Below, one piece after another: positions 17,405 through 25,862 of a DNA stretch of 64,000 nucleotides. The number at the start of each line of letters is the position of its first letter. The first letter of the stretch is position 1. This DNA is from Bacillus sp. ZZV12-4809 (GTDB lineage Bacteria; Bacillota; Bacilli; Bacillales; Cytobacillaceae): the NCBI RefSeq assembly GCF_009849585.1, contig NZ_VCRN01000021.1:1-64000 (forward strand), written 5' to 3'. Both the position numbers and the translations under genes were made by a program. The notes beneath the pieces are model-generated. The model was not told where the DNA came from and did not search any database. It saw nothing but the letters and a program-made list of their open reading frames with translations.

Positions 17405-17623
17405 TTATTGCTTGTCATCCGGAGCTATCTCCGCACGGACACATGATTGGAAAGTTCCTTTATGAGTGCCATCGCAAAACGGGATTTTCAAGGATCTTCC
17501 GCAGCGGCAAAGAGAGAAGGTTTTTTTTGTTTCGAATTTATTGCCATCCATATCAATTAACTCAACATCACCTGTAACACGCAGTGATCCATTATCCATT
17601 ACTTTAATCTGCGCCTTGGACAT
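17405..17623 (-). CDS. CDGSH iron-sulfur domain protein
   Basis: A 72-residue protein with one CDGSH-type domain. CRCGRSLKIPFCDGTHKG matches C-x-C-x2-S-x3-P-x-C-D-G-T-H, the three Cys and one His that bind a 2Fe-2S cluster in mitoNEET-like proteins. There is no membrane anchor, so it should be cytosolic. AGAAAGGATG precedes the ATG. It is divergent from the IscA-like yqkB 122 bases away. Its partner is not known; electron or cluster transfer is the family role. Confidence 0.88.
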   Translation of the reverse strand: MSKAQIKVMDNGSLRVTGDVELIDMDGNKFETKKTFSLCRCGRSLKIPFCDGTHKGTFQSCVRAEIAPDDKQ

Positions 17624-17745
17624 ACCCCATCATCCTTTCTAAAAAACATTATTTTGGCGGCTGAATAGCAGCAGTCTCTTTCAGAAGCATGTTATACCTA
17701 TCTGTGTTAAAATCAGCATATGCAAAGGGGAGGTAGTTTTACAAC

Positions 17746-18072
17746 ATGGAAATAACATTAACTGAAATAGCAGCAGAAAAAGTATCGGGACGAATTGCCG
17801 GCAAAGATGGATTTATAAAGCTTAAGTACGATATAGATGGCTGCGGCTGTGTTGTGAGCGGAGTAGCGGCACTTTGGCTTGTTGATGAGCTTGATGAGGA
17901 TGACAGGGAAATCAAAACAAACATTGGCAGCATATATGTGGAAAAATCCAAGGAAGTATTTTTGGATGAACAGTTAACGATAGACTTCTCTGAGAAGGCA
18001 AACTGCTACCAGTTAAAAAGCCCGAATCAGTATCTAAACCCGAGAATGAGCTTTATTGATAAAACAAAATAA
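17746..18072 (+). CDS. yqkB: HesB/IscA-like iron-sulfur biogenesis protein YqkB
   Basis: A 108-residue protein of the HesB/IscA (Fe-S biogenesis) fold. The early GCGCV gives conserved cysteines, but the C-terminal Cys-x-Cys of true A-type carriers is absent (only NCYQL remains), as in the YqkB/YneR branch. AGGGGAGG lies upstream of the ATG. Position between the uvrX operon and yqkD matches B. subtilis. A role in iron-sulfur cluster metabolism is inferred from the fold only. Confidence 0.82.
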   Translation: MEITLTEIAAEKVSGRIAGKDGFIKLKYDIDGCGCVVSGVAALWLVDELDEDDREIKTNIGSIYVEKSKEVFLDEQLTIDFSEKANCYQLKSPNQYLNPRMSFIDKTK

Positions 18073-18085
18073 ATGATTTAGCAGG

Positions 18086-18115
18086 CGGCCGCTGCAGGAA
18101 GGCGGTCTTTTTTTA
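18086..18115 (+). terminator. Terminator after yqkB
   Basis: GGCCGC (18087-18092) pairs with GCGGTC (18102-18107) with one G-U pair, then eight Ts. Confidence 0.7.
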
Positions 18116-18242
18116 TTGGCTAAGTAGGTAAAAATACCCTTCCAAAATTCTGGAAAGTAAGGTTTTAATATACTAGTAAAGGATTACAGGCTAAGCAGCA
18201 TGGCTGTTATAGGTGAAGAGATTGTTGATTGGGGAGATACGA

Positions 18243-18779
18243 ATGAGGAACTATATGTTATATTTGCTGGTGGCAGCTTCTCTGATATTGTCAGGCTGCA
18301 GCACAGCAACAATGGGCCAGGCAATTGATGATGGAATACCATTCAATGTAAAAGAAATCTTACATAAAGAAAAAGTTAAAAATGGAGTCATTATTCTTTA
18401 TTTAACAGAGCAAAATGATGGGCAAAATGAGGTCGAAGCCATGGCAGCTGCCTATTTGAAGGGCAGTGACAAAGAAGGCTGGGAGAATGAAGGCCATAAT
18501 CACTGGGAGCATTATGAGAATGAATATATGACTGTTTACTCAGATGCTTTCTATGATTACGATAAGGAAGGCAATCTGGAAAACAGATTACCGATCATTT
18601 TTGGTGAAATTCAAAGCGGAGATATTAAGAAAGTAGAAGTGGCCGGCAAGGAAGAAAAATTTGAAGAAGCGGCTATAATAAAAAAAGAAAACAAACGCTA
18701 TTATTTTAAAATGGGAGACTTTCATACTGCCAGAGGTCTGTCGGCTGAAGGCAAGGAAATCATAAAGAAAAAAAACTGA
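18243..18779 (+). CDS. Putative lipoprotein, unknown function
   Basis: A 178-residue secreted lipoprotein. A short basic and hydrophobic signal (MRNYMLYLLVAASLILSGC) ends in the lipobox LSGC, so the Cys at about residue 19 should be lipidated. The mature part is acidic and rich in Glu and Lys, without a family I know. TTGGGGAGATACG places the start at ATG 18243; a GTG at 18213 opens the same frame but lacks a good site. It stands alone with its own terminator. Confidence 0.75.
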   Translation: MRNYMLYLLVAASLILSGCSTATMGQAIDDGIPFNVKEILHKEKVKNGVIILYLTEQNDGQNEVEAMAAAYLKGSDKEGWENEGHNHWEHYENEYMTVYSDAFYDYDKEGNLENRLPIIFGEIQSGDIKKVEVAGKEEKFEEAAIIKKENKRYYFKMGDFHTARGLSAEGKEIIKKKN

Positions 18780-18796
18780 CGCCTAACAGCACAGAA

Positions 18797-18833
18797 ATAA
18801 AAAACAGCTGACTTTAAGCCAGCTGTTTTTTAT
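18797..18833. terminator. Bidirectional terminator between lipoprotein gene and yqkD
   Basis: AAAAACAGCTG pairs with CAGCTGTTTTT around ACTTTAAGC; the minus-strand use overlaps the yqkD stop codon. Confidence 0.9.
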
Positions 18834-19762
18834 TTTGATAAAGCTTTTTTGCTGCTGACATACTGTTCCAAAAACTCGTCAATGACTTTTTCATAATCCT
18901 CTCTGTTTTCGTTAAAGGATTGTGCATGGATCCCGTTAGCAGCAAGGTAAAGCTTTTTAGGGCCTCTTTTCTTTTCATACAAAGCTTCGGACATGGTCGG
19001 CAAAATAAAATCATCTTTTTCACTGTGAATAAACAGGATGGGCTTTCTTATATTTTCTATAACCGAAATAGGCGACACGTCCGCTATGGAATATTTCTCC
19101 CGCATCCGCAGAAATAGATCAGCAACAGGCAAAAAGAGTTTCGCGGGCAGCTTCATCTCGGTTTTTAAACGATAAGCCAGCTGCTCTTTAAAATCCGAAA
19201 AAGGGCAATCGGCAATGTAAAAGTCAGCGCCGTCTTCAAGCATCCCCGCATAAAGGAGCATGGTGGCAGCCCCCATGCTTTCACCATGAATGCCGACCTG
19301 GATATCAGGCCCTTTCTCCGCTTTAAGCCAATCGACAATAGCTTTTAGGTCAAACTTTTCATAATGGCCGTAACTTGTCGTTTTTCCCCCGGATTCTCCG
19401 TGGCGGCGATGATCATAGATTACAGCGTTAAACCCTCGTTCCAGGAAGAGGTTCATGTATTTAATGGAGTTCATTTTGTTTTCCGTAACCCCGTGCGAAA
19501 TAATGATATAGCGATTGTTTTTATGTGGTTCGCAGGCTACGGCTTTTAGGTTATAGCCAAATGGCGAGGGAATAAGAACCTCTCTTTTCGGAAGGCTTTC
19601 ATACTTGATTAGATCAAGTCTCCCGGACTCCTTCTCTCTTTCTAGAATAAAGTCATCTTCCTTTTTTTTCATAAACATAAGCCTATTTGTAAAATAGACG
19701 CCGAGTGATGAAAGAAAGAGAACGATGGAAAATAAATAACGCAAAAATCTTCTCAAACTCAT
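18830..19762 (-). CDS. yqkD: Alpha/beta hydrolase with N-terminal membrane anchor, YqkD type
   Basis: An alpha/beta hydrolase of about 310 residues. An N-terminal membrane segment (FLRYLFSIVLFLSSLGVYF) is followed by the hydrolase core. The nucleophile elbow is GIHGESMGAAT. The acid is probably in HSEKDDFILP and the His in NGIHAQSF. The ATG at 19762 is only one base from its GGAGG; a TTG two codons later (19756) has better spacing and may be the true start. Its substrate is unknown. It is a single-gene unit matching yqkD by place and size. Confidence 0.88.
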   Translation of the reverse strand: MSLRRFLRYLFSIVLFLSSLGVYFTNRLMFMKKKEDDFILEREKESGRLDLIKYESLPKREVLIPSPFGYNLKAVACEPHKNNRYIIISHGVTENKMNSIKYMNLFLERGFNAVIYDHRRHGESGGKTTSYGHYEKFDLKAIVDWLKAEKGPDIQVGIHGESMGAATMLLYAGMLEDGADFYIADCPFSDFKEQLAYRLKTEMKLPAKLFLPVADLFLRMREKYSIADVSPISVIENIRKPILFIHSEKDDFILPTMSEALYEKKRGPKKLYLAANGIHAQSFNENREDYEKVIDEFLEQYVSSKKALSK

Positions 19763-19856
19763 CCCTCCATCTTTTTTCTTTATTTTACCATTGTGGATAA
19801 AATTAAAACAGAGATGTTAGCCGGGACAAAGTGAAATTTCATAAAGGACGCCCTGC

Positions 19857-19886
19857 ACAAAAAAAGCCGCTTTGCGGCGGCTTATT
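19857..19886 (-). terminator. Terminator of the 43-residue gene
   Basis: On the minus strand AAGCCGC pairs with GCGGCTT, followed by seven Ts; the stem begins at the stop codon. Confidence 0.8.
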
Positions 19887-20013
19887 GCTGTGCGTTTTGT
19901 CTTTTGGTTGGATGAATCGCTTTTTCTAATTCCTCGGCAGCAATCGTCTGATTTACAGTATCGGAATTCGGCTTTCCCTTTTGGCTGTAGCCTTTATCGC
20001 GTTTTTGGCTCAT
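19882..20013 (-). CDS. Small hydrophilic protein of 43 residues, unknown
   Basis: On the minus strand AAGGGGGATATTTCT precedes an ATG at 20013 opening 43 codons and ending at TAA, directly in a terminator stem. The product starts MSQKRDKGYSQKGKPN and continues with DTVNQTIAAEELEKAI; it is charged, lacks hydrophobic segments and is probably disordered at its N-terminus. Both the ribosome binding site and the terminator support a real gene. Small acid-soluble spore-type proteins have similar size, but I see no known motif. Confidence 0.65.
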   Translation of the reverse strand: MSQKRDKGYSQKGKPNSDTVNQTIAAEELEKAIHPTKRQNAQQ

Positions 20014-20097
20014 AGAAATATCCCCCTTATAATTCTGCGGCTGAACCTGAATTCGCCAGCTGCTTTCATCTAATAAGATGCGGTAAAACAGGAGGAA

Positions 20098-21027
20098 TTA
20101 TTCACTTAAGCTGTGATGCTGTTGAACTGTTTGAGTATTCAGCCTGAAATAAGTGCTTTCAATCGGCCTGGAAATATGAGGCTGAACAATTTTTACAGCT
20201 TCCATTAATTGATCCAGGTTAACATTGGTTTCAATTCCCATCCGCTGAAGCATATAAACGACATCTTCTGTTGCAGCATTGCCTGCAGCGCCAGGGGCAA
20301 AGGGGCATCCGCCAAGCCCGCCTGCGGATGTATCAAATCGGTCGATTCCTGCCTGAAGTGCAGCAAAAATATTTGTAAGAGCCATTTTTCTTGTGTCATG
20401 GAAGTGGGCAGTCAGCAGAGTATTTGAAAACTCTTCTTTTAAACGGGAAAATAGCCGGTATGATTCATGGGGAGCAGCCATCCCAATCGTATCTGCCACA
20501 CTTAATTCATCAGCCCCTGCCTCTGTAAATTGGCGGCATAGCCCAACGGTATCTTCAGGATTGATGGCCCCTTCATACGGACAATAAAAGGCAGTAGAGA
20601 TGCAGGCACGGACGAAATAACCTTTATCCTTTAGTTCTCCAATAATCGGTTTTAGCTCATTCATGCTTTCCTGAGTGGTTTTATTGATGTTTTTCTTGTT
20701 GAATGTATTGCTTACACCGACGAAAACGGCAACTGCCCTGCAATCCGTCATATATACTCTGTCAATGCCTTTACGGTTCGGGGCAAGCACGAAATCCCTT
20801 GTATTTGCATCCAGGCATTCTGCCGTAATTTCAGCTGCATCCCCCATCTGCGGAACCCATTTAGGAGACACAAAAGAAGTAAGCTCCATTTCTTTTAATC
20901 CTGCATTCTTTAAACCTTTAATAAAGTCTTTCTTAACTTCAGTCGGTACAAACGACTTTTCGTTTTGCAGTCCATCCCGCGGGCCAACTTCAATAATTGT
21001 TACTTTATCTGGAAATGCAAGCGTCAT
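20098..21027 (-). CDS. Hydroxymethylglutaryl-CoA lyase family protein (YngG type)
   Basis: A 309-residue TIM-barrel lyase of the HMG-CoA lyase family, which splits HMG-CoA to acetyl-CoA and acetoacetate. VGPRDGLQNEK carries the metal-binding Asp and catalytic Arg. Metal-binding histidines appear in LTAHFHDTR. The active-site Cys loop is GGLGGCPFAPGAAGN. It is divergent from a thiolase-scoA-scoB cluster that would use its acetoacetate, consistent with the end of leucine breakdown. AACGGGAGAGG precedes the ATG. Confidence 0.9.
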   Translation of the reverse strand: MTLAFPDKVTIIEVGPRDGLQNEKSFVPTEVKKDFIKGLKNAGLKEMELTSFVSPKWVPQMGDAAEITAECLDANTRDFVLAPNRKGIDRVYMTDCRAVAVFVGVSNTFNKKNINKTTQESMNELKPIIGELKDKGYFVRACISTAFYCPYEGAINPEDTVGLCRQFTEAGADELSVADTIGMAAPHESYRLFSRLKEEFSNTLLTAHFHDTRKMALTNIFAALQAGIDRFDTSAGGLGGCPFAPGAAGNAATEDVVYMLQRMGIETNVNLDQLMEAVKIVQPHISRPIESTYFRLNTQTVQQHHSLSE

Positions 21028-21206
21028 GTTTTCCTCTCCCGTTTCATAATTTTAATTTTAGTAAGCGTTTTCTCGGAGACCTTAAATTTATTGTATTAGG
21101 AAAGTATTTTTGATTGCAAGAATAATAGAAATTTTGACAAAATAAAAGGAATTTTGATATCCCCGCTCGAATATAAGCAAAGAGATGTTTTGAAAGGATG
21201 AGAGAG

Positions 21207-22394
21207 ATGGCACAAACAGAAGTCGTTATAGTCAGCGCTGTCCGGACAGCAATCGGCAGTTTCAATGGAAGTCTAAAGGATGTATCAGCACCAGAGCTAG
21301 GGGCGATTGCGATTAAACGCGCTCTTGAAAAAGCAGGTGTAACACCGGATCAAATAGATGAGGTAATCCTGGGGAATGTCCTGCAGGCTGGCCTTGGCCA
21401 AAATACAGCAAGGCAGGCAGCTCTTAAAGCGGGCCTTCCTGAAAGCGTTTCCGCAATGACGATTAATAAAGTGTGCGGCTCAGGACTGAAGGCGGTTCAT
21501 TTAGCAGCACAGGCCATTTTGGCCGGCGATGCTGAAGCAGTGATTGCAGGCGGCATGGAAAATATGAGCCAGGCGCCATACATACTTAAAAATGCAAGAA
21601 ACGGCTTTAAAATGGGAGACCAAAAGCTTATTGATTCGATGATTTCAGACGGTCTCTGGTGTTCTTTTAATGATTACCATATGGGAGTTACGGCTGAAAA
21701 TCTTTGCTCGAAATATGAGCTGAGCAGAGAAGAACAGGACAAATTTGCCGCAGACAGCCAGGCAAAGGCGGCAAAAGCAATTGAAGAAGGAAAGTTTAAA
21801 GATGAAATCGTTCCGGTGGAAATTCCTCAGCGAAAAGGGGATCCGATCGTTTTTGATACAGACGAATATCCGAAAAAAGGGACAACTGCTGAAAAGCTCG
21901 CAGGCCTGCGTCCGGCGTTCAGAAAAGATGGCAGCGTAACAGCCGGAAATGCCTCCGGGATTAATGACGGGGCGGCTGTATTGCTGGTAATGAGCAGAAA
22001 GAGAGCAGATGAGCTGGGGCTTAAGCCATTAGTAACGATTAGAGGAAATGCAAGTGCTGGTGTAGATCCAAGCATCATGGGCATTGGCCCTGTTGCTGCC
22101 GTAAAAAAAGCACTTGAAAAGGCATCTGTTTCCATGGATGAATTGGAGCTTATTGAAGCAAACGAGGCATTTGCAGCCCAGTCGCTTGCAGTTGACAGGG
22201 AGCTTCGTTTTAACAAGGAAATCCTGAATGTTAATGGCGGAGCCATTGCACTCGGACATCCAATCGGTGCAAGCGGCGCACGAATTCTCGTCACTTTAAT
22301 TCATGAGATGCAAAAACGGCAGGCAAAGAAAGGGCTTGCAACTCTTTGCATTGGCGGAGGGCAAGGAGTAGCTACAGTGGTGGAGCTTGCATAG
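21207..22394 (+). CDS. Acetyl-CoA acetyltransferase (thiolase)
   Basis: A 395-residue thiolase that joins two acetyl-CoA to acetoacetyl-CoA, or splits it. [12 protein letters not shown] holds the nucleophilic Cys near residue 88. [15 protein letters not shown] holds the active-site His, and CIGGGQGVA the second Cys. GAAAGGATGAGAGAG sets the start at ATG 21207 rather than 21198. scoA and scoB follow, so in this operon it probably runs toward acetyl-CoA from acetoacetyl-CoA. Similar to AtoB/ThlA/MmgA; I do not assign a specific name. Confidence 0.94.
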   Translation: MAQTEVVIVSAVRTAIGSFNGSLKDVSAPELGAIAIKRALEKAGVTPDQIDEVILGNVLQAGLGQNTARQAALKAGLPESVSAMTINKVCGSGLKAVHLAAQAILAGDAEAVIAGGMENMSQAPYILKNARNGFKMGDQKLIDSMISDGLWCSFNDYHMGVTAENLCSKYELSREEQDKFAADSQAKAAKAIEEGKFKDEIVPVEIPQRKGDPIVFDTDEYPKKGTTAEKLAGLRPAFRKDGSVTAGNASGINDGAAVLLVMSRKRADELGLKPLVTIRGNASAGVDPSIMGIGPVAAVKKALEKASVSMDELELIEANEAFAAQSLAVDRELRFNKEILNVNGGAIALGHPIGASGARILVTLIHEMQKRQAKKGLATLCIGGGQGVATVVELA

Positions 22395-22451
22395 CCGATT
22401 TTGATAAGGATTATTAACAATGAAGACTTTTTAATGAAAGGAGCGATTGAA

Positions 22452-23141
22452 GTGAAGAAAATTTGTACTTCCTTCAGTGAAGCGGTTCAGGAAATTCACG
22501 ATGGTGCTGTCCTTATGGTTGGCGGTTTCGGTCTGTGCGGAATTCCCGAAAACCTAATTCTGGCTTTAGTTGAAAAAGGGGTTAAGGATCTGACCGTCAT
22601 TTCGAATAACTGCGGTGTTGACGATTGGGGACTTGGACTGCTTTTAAAAAATAAACAGATTAAGAAAATGGTTGGCTCGTATGTTGGGGAAAACAAAGAG
22701 TTTGAAAGACAGGTTCTCTCAGGAGAAATTGAAGTAGAGCTGCTGCCTCAAGGAACACTGGCAGAAAAGATCCGTGCAGGCGGTGCAGGCATTCCTGCTT
22801 TTTACACACCTGCTGGTGTAGGAACCCCCATCGCAGAGGGGAAAGAGACGAAGGTGTTTGACGGCAAGGAATATCTTCTTGAAGAAGCGCTGAAAGCAGA
22901 CTTTAGTCTTGTCAGGGCATGGAAGGGGGACAAGATGGGCAATCTTGTTTATCACAAAACGGCCCGAAACTTCAATCCAATGATTGCAGCAGCCGGCAAA
23001 GTGACAATCGCAGAAGTGGAGACGCTTTATGAGGTTGGTGAACTGGATCCAAATTATATTCATACCCCGAGCATCTATGTTCAATCACTGATTGAAGGGA
23101 AACAGGAAAAACGCATTGAAAGACTGACGGTAAAGAAATAA
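22452..23141 (+). CDS. scoA: 3-oxoacid CoA-transferase subunit A
   Basis: A 229-residue alpha subunit of succinyl-CoA:acetoacetate CoA-transferase. [16 protein letters not shown] is the family I CoA-transferase signature near the N-terminus. AAAGGAG eight bases upstream selects GTG 22452; the frame is open 17 codons further. scoB follows after 27 bases. With the thiolase, the complex would activate acetoacetate with CoA from succinyl-CoA and pass acetoacetyl-CoA to cleavage. Length fits the family. Confidence 0.94.
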   Translation: MKKICTSFSEAVQEIHDGAVLMVGGFGLCGIPENLILALVEKGVKDLTVISNNCGVDDWGLGLLLKNKQIKKMVGSYVGENKEFERQVLSGEIEVELLPQGTLAEKIRAGGAGIPAFYTPAGVGTPIAEGKETKVFDGKEYLLEEALKADFSLVRAWKGDKMGNLVYHKTARNFNPMIAAAGKVTIAEVETLYEVGELDPNYIHTPSIYVQSLIEGKQEKRIERLTVKK

Positions 23142-23168
23142 ATACCAGTGACGAAAGGAGAGGGTGTC

Positions 23169-23837
23169 ATGAGTAACGATAAAGCGGCAGTACGCGAGAA
23201 AATTGCAAGACGGGCTGAAAAGGAAATTGAAAATGGCTTTTACGTGAATTTGGGAATCGGTATGCCAACGCTGGTTGCAAATTATATTTCTGATAATAAA
23301 GAAGTGGTCCTGCAATCTGAAAATGGATTATTGGGCATCGGCCCGTATCCTGCAGAAAGTGAAGTTGATCCGGATCTAATTAATGCTGGAAAAGAAACAG
23401 TTACAGCCATTCCGGGATCATCTTATTTTGACAGTGCTGAATCTTTTGCCATGATCAGGGGCGGTCATGTGAATATTGCGATTCTCGGCGGGATGGAAGT
23501 CTCTGAAAAAGGAGATCTTGCCAACTGGATGATTCCCGGAAAAATGATTAAGGGCATGGGCGGTGCGATGGATCTGGTTCATGGCGCCAATAAAATCATT
23601 GTCATTATGGATCACACTAATAAAAACGGCGATTCAAAAATTCTTAAAGAATGCAGCCTGCCTTTAACAGGCAAAAATGTCGTTGACCGAATTATAACTG
23701 AGCGGGCAGTCATCGATGTCACCGAATCTGGTCTGAAGCTAGTTGAAGTAGCTAAGGGCTATACAATTGAGGATATAATCAATTCAACAGAACCGGAATT
23801 GCAAGTGGATGAAAACGTTTTAACAGAAGCTTACTAA
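23169..23837 (+). CDS. scoB: 3-oxoacid CoA-transferase subunit B
   Basis: A 222-residue beta subunit of the CoA-transferase. [17 protein letters not shown] and [14 protein letters not shown] contain the conserved region; the Glu of SENG is the residue that forms the CoA thioester in this family. AAAGGAGAGGGTGTC selects ATG 23169; the frame is open seven codons upstream. It pairs with scoA directly before it. Confidence 0.94.
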   Translation: MSNDKAAVREKIARRAEKEIENGFYVNLGIGMPTLVANYISDNKEVVLQSENGLLGIGPYPAESEVDPDLINAGKETVTAIPGSSYFDSAESFAMIRGGHVNIAILGGMEVSEKGDLANWMIPGKMIKGMGGAMDLVHGANKIIVIMDHTNKNGDSKILKECSLPLTGKNVVDRIITERAVIDVTESGLKLVEVAKGYTIEDIINSTEPELQVDENVLTEAY

Positions 23838-23905
23838 TAACCTGAAAAGTACAGCTGCATGCTGTGCTTTTCATTATTTTTAGCCTGAAGAAAAGAGGAG
23901 AGATT

Positions 23906-24286
23906 ATGAGTTTTTTCTTTAAAGGGATTGACCATGTCCAGCTGGCAGCTCCGATTGGCTGTGAGGAGGAAGCCAGGAAATTTTACGGGGAACAGCTTGG
24001 TTTTAAGGAAATTCCCAAGCCTGAAAATCTTCAAAAGCGCGGAGGCTGCTGGTTTATATGCGGTAATCAGGAAATCCATATTGGAGTACAGGAAGGCTTC
24101 CAGCCTGCTAAAAAAGCCCACCCGGGATTTATTGTGGAAAACCTGAAGGCCTTGAGAAGCAATCTTGAAGAGCAGAAAATAACAATTAAGGAGGAAGCTC
24201 CAATAGAAGGCCGGGAGAGGTTCTTTGTAGATGATCCATTCGGAAATAGAATTGAATTTCTGGAATTCTTCCATAAGAGTGAATAA
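23906..24286 (+). CDS. VOC-family protein (glyoxalase/dioxygenase superfamily)
   Basis: A 126-residue vicinal-oxygen-chelate protein. GIDHVQLAAPIG starts the first beta-alpha-beta-beta-beta unit and gives one likely metal His. KAHPGFIV gives a second, and FVDDPFGNRIEFLEF ends with the usual Glu. AAAGAGGAGAGATT places the start at ATG 23906. It follows scoB by 68 bases on the same strand. The substrate cannot be told from sequence; lactoylglutathione lyase, fosfomycin-resistance and dioxygenase activities all use this fold. Confidence 0.82.
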   Translation: MSFFFKGIDHVQLAAPIGCEEEARKFYGEQLGFKEIPKPENLQKRGGCWFICGNQEIHIGVQEGFQPAKKAHPGFIVENLKALRSNLEEQKITIKEEAPIEGRERFFVDDPFGNRIEFLEFFHKSE

Positions 24287-24353
24287 GCCTGTTCCTTCAT
24301 AAATAATAAAATATGCTATAATAAATGGCAAAATCAATTGATGAGGGGATTAT

Positions 24354-24599
24354 ATGAAAAAGAAAAAACACCATTCCCAGCCTAAAAAAGATGATAAACC
24401 TGTCACGCTTGGCGACATGCTGAACCAGGATCTGATGGAGCAGCTAAAAGGGAAAAAGCAGGAGTTAAAGGCTGCTGAAGACAAACAGAGGGAAGAAGAA
24501 GAGCGCAGAAAAAGAGAGGAAAGAAGACTGCGCGAAAAAAATAAAAGTTTTGAAGAACTGCTTGGAGAAAGTGATCTTAACTGGAAAGAATTTAAATAG
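24354..24599 (+). CDS. yqkE: YqkE family small protein
   Basis: An 81-residue highly charged protein beginning MKKKKHHSQPKKDDKP and rich in Glu, Lys and Arg, with a long coiled-coil-like middle (EEEERRKREERRLRE). It ends FEELLGESDLNWKEFK. This pattern and the place next to the yqkF-like gene identify it as YqkE. GAGGGGATTAT precedes the ATG. No function is known. Confidence 0.85.
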   Translation: MKKKKHHSQPKKDDKPVTLGDMLNQDLMEQLKGKKQELKAAEDKQREEEERRKREERRLREKNKSFEELLGESDLNWKEFK

Positions 24600-24603
24600 C
24601 ATT

Positions 24604-24642
24604 AAAAGAAGGGGCCGACTTTTCTGTCAGCCCCTTTCTTAT
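24604..24642. terminator. Bidirectional terminator between yqkE and yqkF
   Basis: AAGGGGCCGAC pairs with GTCAGCCCCTT with one bulged base, flanked by A- and T-rich tracts. Confidence 0.85.
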
Positions 24643-24654
24643 TAGAGTTCTATA

Positions 24655-25578
24655 TCATCTATGCTGCTCATATTTATTTAGCTTTGCAATAGATTTAATC
24701 ATGGCCAATTCATCTTCGTTCAGAGGCTGGGCTTTTGCTGCCTCTGCATTTGCTCTTACCTGCTCAGCCCGGCTGGCACCTGCTGTAATTGAAGCGACAG
24801 CTGGATCTGAGAGATTAAACTGAAATGCAATCTCGTTCATGGTGCGCTTGTCTGTGATTTTTTCCCGGATGGTGGTGAGTGTTTTTTCCAGCTCAGCATA
24901 GCAGTAATCCAAATAGCCTTTCTCTTTTACGGATTCTGATGCTTTATCCAGCATTTTGTCGCTGAGCAGTCCCTTGGCCAGCGGCCCTCTTGTAACAGCA
25001 CTGATGCCTTTTTGATGAAGAAGAGGTAGAGCGGCTTCTTCAGGGCGCCGATCCAAAATGCTGTACTGCATCATGACAGAAACAATGGATGATTTTGATG
25101 CAAATTCCCGGATCACATTTGGGCGTATGGAGGAAATGCCGTATTGGCGGATGTATCCTTCTTCCTTTAGTTCCTCAAATGCTTCAATGGTTTCATCAAT
25201 CGGATCTTCATTCGTACCGCCGTGAAGCTGATATAAATCGATATAGTCCGTATCCAGCCTTTTTAAGCTGTCTTTTACAGCTTCTTTGATATAGCGTTTT
25301 GAGGGATCCCAGCTCCAGCCATCTTTATTTTTATTCCAGCGGTTGCCGGCTTTGGTAGCAATGATCACCTGTTCACGGACACTCTTTAAGGATTGTCCGA
25401 CAAGCTTTTCGTTTTCGCCAAAGTCATATAAATCAGCGGTATCAAAATAATTGATTCCTTCTTCCAGGGCAGCTTCTATAATCTCCTGTGCCTGGGAAGG
25501 ATTGGTCCCAATTGACATGCAGCCCAGCCCAAGCTGGCTTACGTACAAGTCTGAGTTTCCGAGTCTTCTCTTTTTCAA
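24655..25578 (-). CDS. yqkF: Aldo/keto reductase, YqkF type
   Basis: A 307-residue NADP(H)-dependent aldo/keto reductase. YFDTADLYDFGENEKLVG contains the catalytic Asp and Tyr, ATKAGN the Lys, and LYQLHGG the His. The C-terminal cofactor loop is SITAGASRAEQVRAN. The start is TTG (25578) after GAGGTGGGTAC. Its place between yqkE and nudF matches B. subtilis. The physiological substrate is unknown. Confidence 0.9.
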   Translation of the reverse strand: MKKRRLGNSDLYVSQLGLGCMSIGTNPSQAQEIIEAALEEGINYFDTADLYDFGENEKLVGQSLKSVREQVIIATKAGNRWNKNKDGWSWDPSKRYIKEAVKDSLKRLDTDYIDLYQLHGGTNEDPIDETIEAFEELKEEGYIRQYGISSIRPNVIREFASKSSIVSVMMQYSILDRRPEEAALPLLHQKGISAVTRGPLAKGLLSDKMLDKASESVKEKGYLDYCYAELEKTLTTIREKITDKRTMNEIAFQFNLSDPAVASITAGASRAEQVRANAEAAKAQPLNEDELAMIKSIAKLNKYEQHR

Positions 25579-25650
25579 GTACCCACCTCATTTGAATGTT
25601 TCCTATAATTGTACATAAACAATTGAGGCATACTCAAATAAAGAGGCTTA

Positions 25651-25785
25651 TCATTTTATATTGTTCTGAGATTCAATCCAGTCTTTTACAAGGACGTACT
25701 GCCTGCTGTATTGTTTTAGCTTCTCGCGCACTTCCCAGGCCTTGCCGGCAAGAATAATTCCACTATTATGGACATATACCTTCAT
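25651..25785 (-). CDS. mciZ: FtsZ-ring inhibitor MciZ
   Basis: A 44-residue ORF on the minus strand opening at ATG 25785 after GAGGGGGAGTATGGC. The product begins MKVYVHNSGIILAGKAWEVR and continues KLKQYSRQYVLVKDWI. It aligns along its length with B. subtilis MciZ as I remember it (VGKAWEIR ... LKEYGR ... YVKDWI). MciZ is made in the mother cell, binds the C-terminal domain of FtsZ and blocks filament growth so that no second Z ring forms after engulfment starts. It lies between yqkF and nudF, where B. subtilis has it, and a sigma-E-like -10 lies upstream. Confidence 0.88.
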   Translation of the reverse strand: MKVYVHNSGIILAGKAWEVREKLKQYSRQYVLVKDWIESQNNIK

Positions 25786-25814
25786 GCCATACTCCCCCTC
25801 ATCAAGTATGATAA

Positions 25815-25822
25815 AATGTATG
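25815..25822 (-). promoter_or_regulatory. Candidate sigma-E -10 element of mciZ
   Basis: On the minus strand CATACATT fits the sigma-E -10 consensus CATACAnT exactly, 29 bases before the mciZ start. The -35 region is poor, so the call rests on the -10 and on known sigma-E control of mciZ. Confidence 0.6.
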
Positions 25823-25862
25823 AGCAATCATTACCGGAATAGAACAGGAGTGACTGAAAACA

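Noticed and set aside
21827-22294. 155-codon open frame antisense to the thiolase gene
   Set aside because: Shadow of the thiolase coding frame; no start signal.
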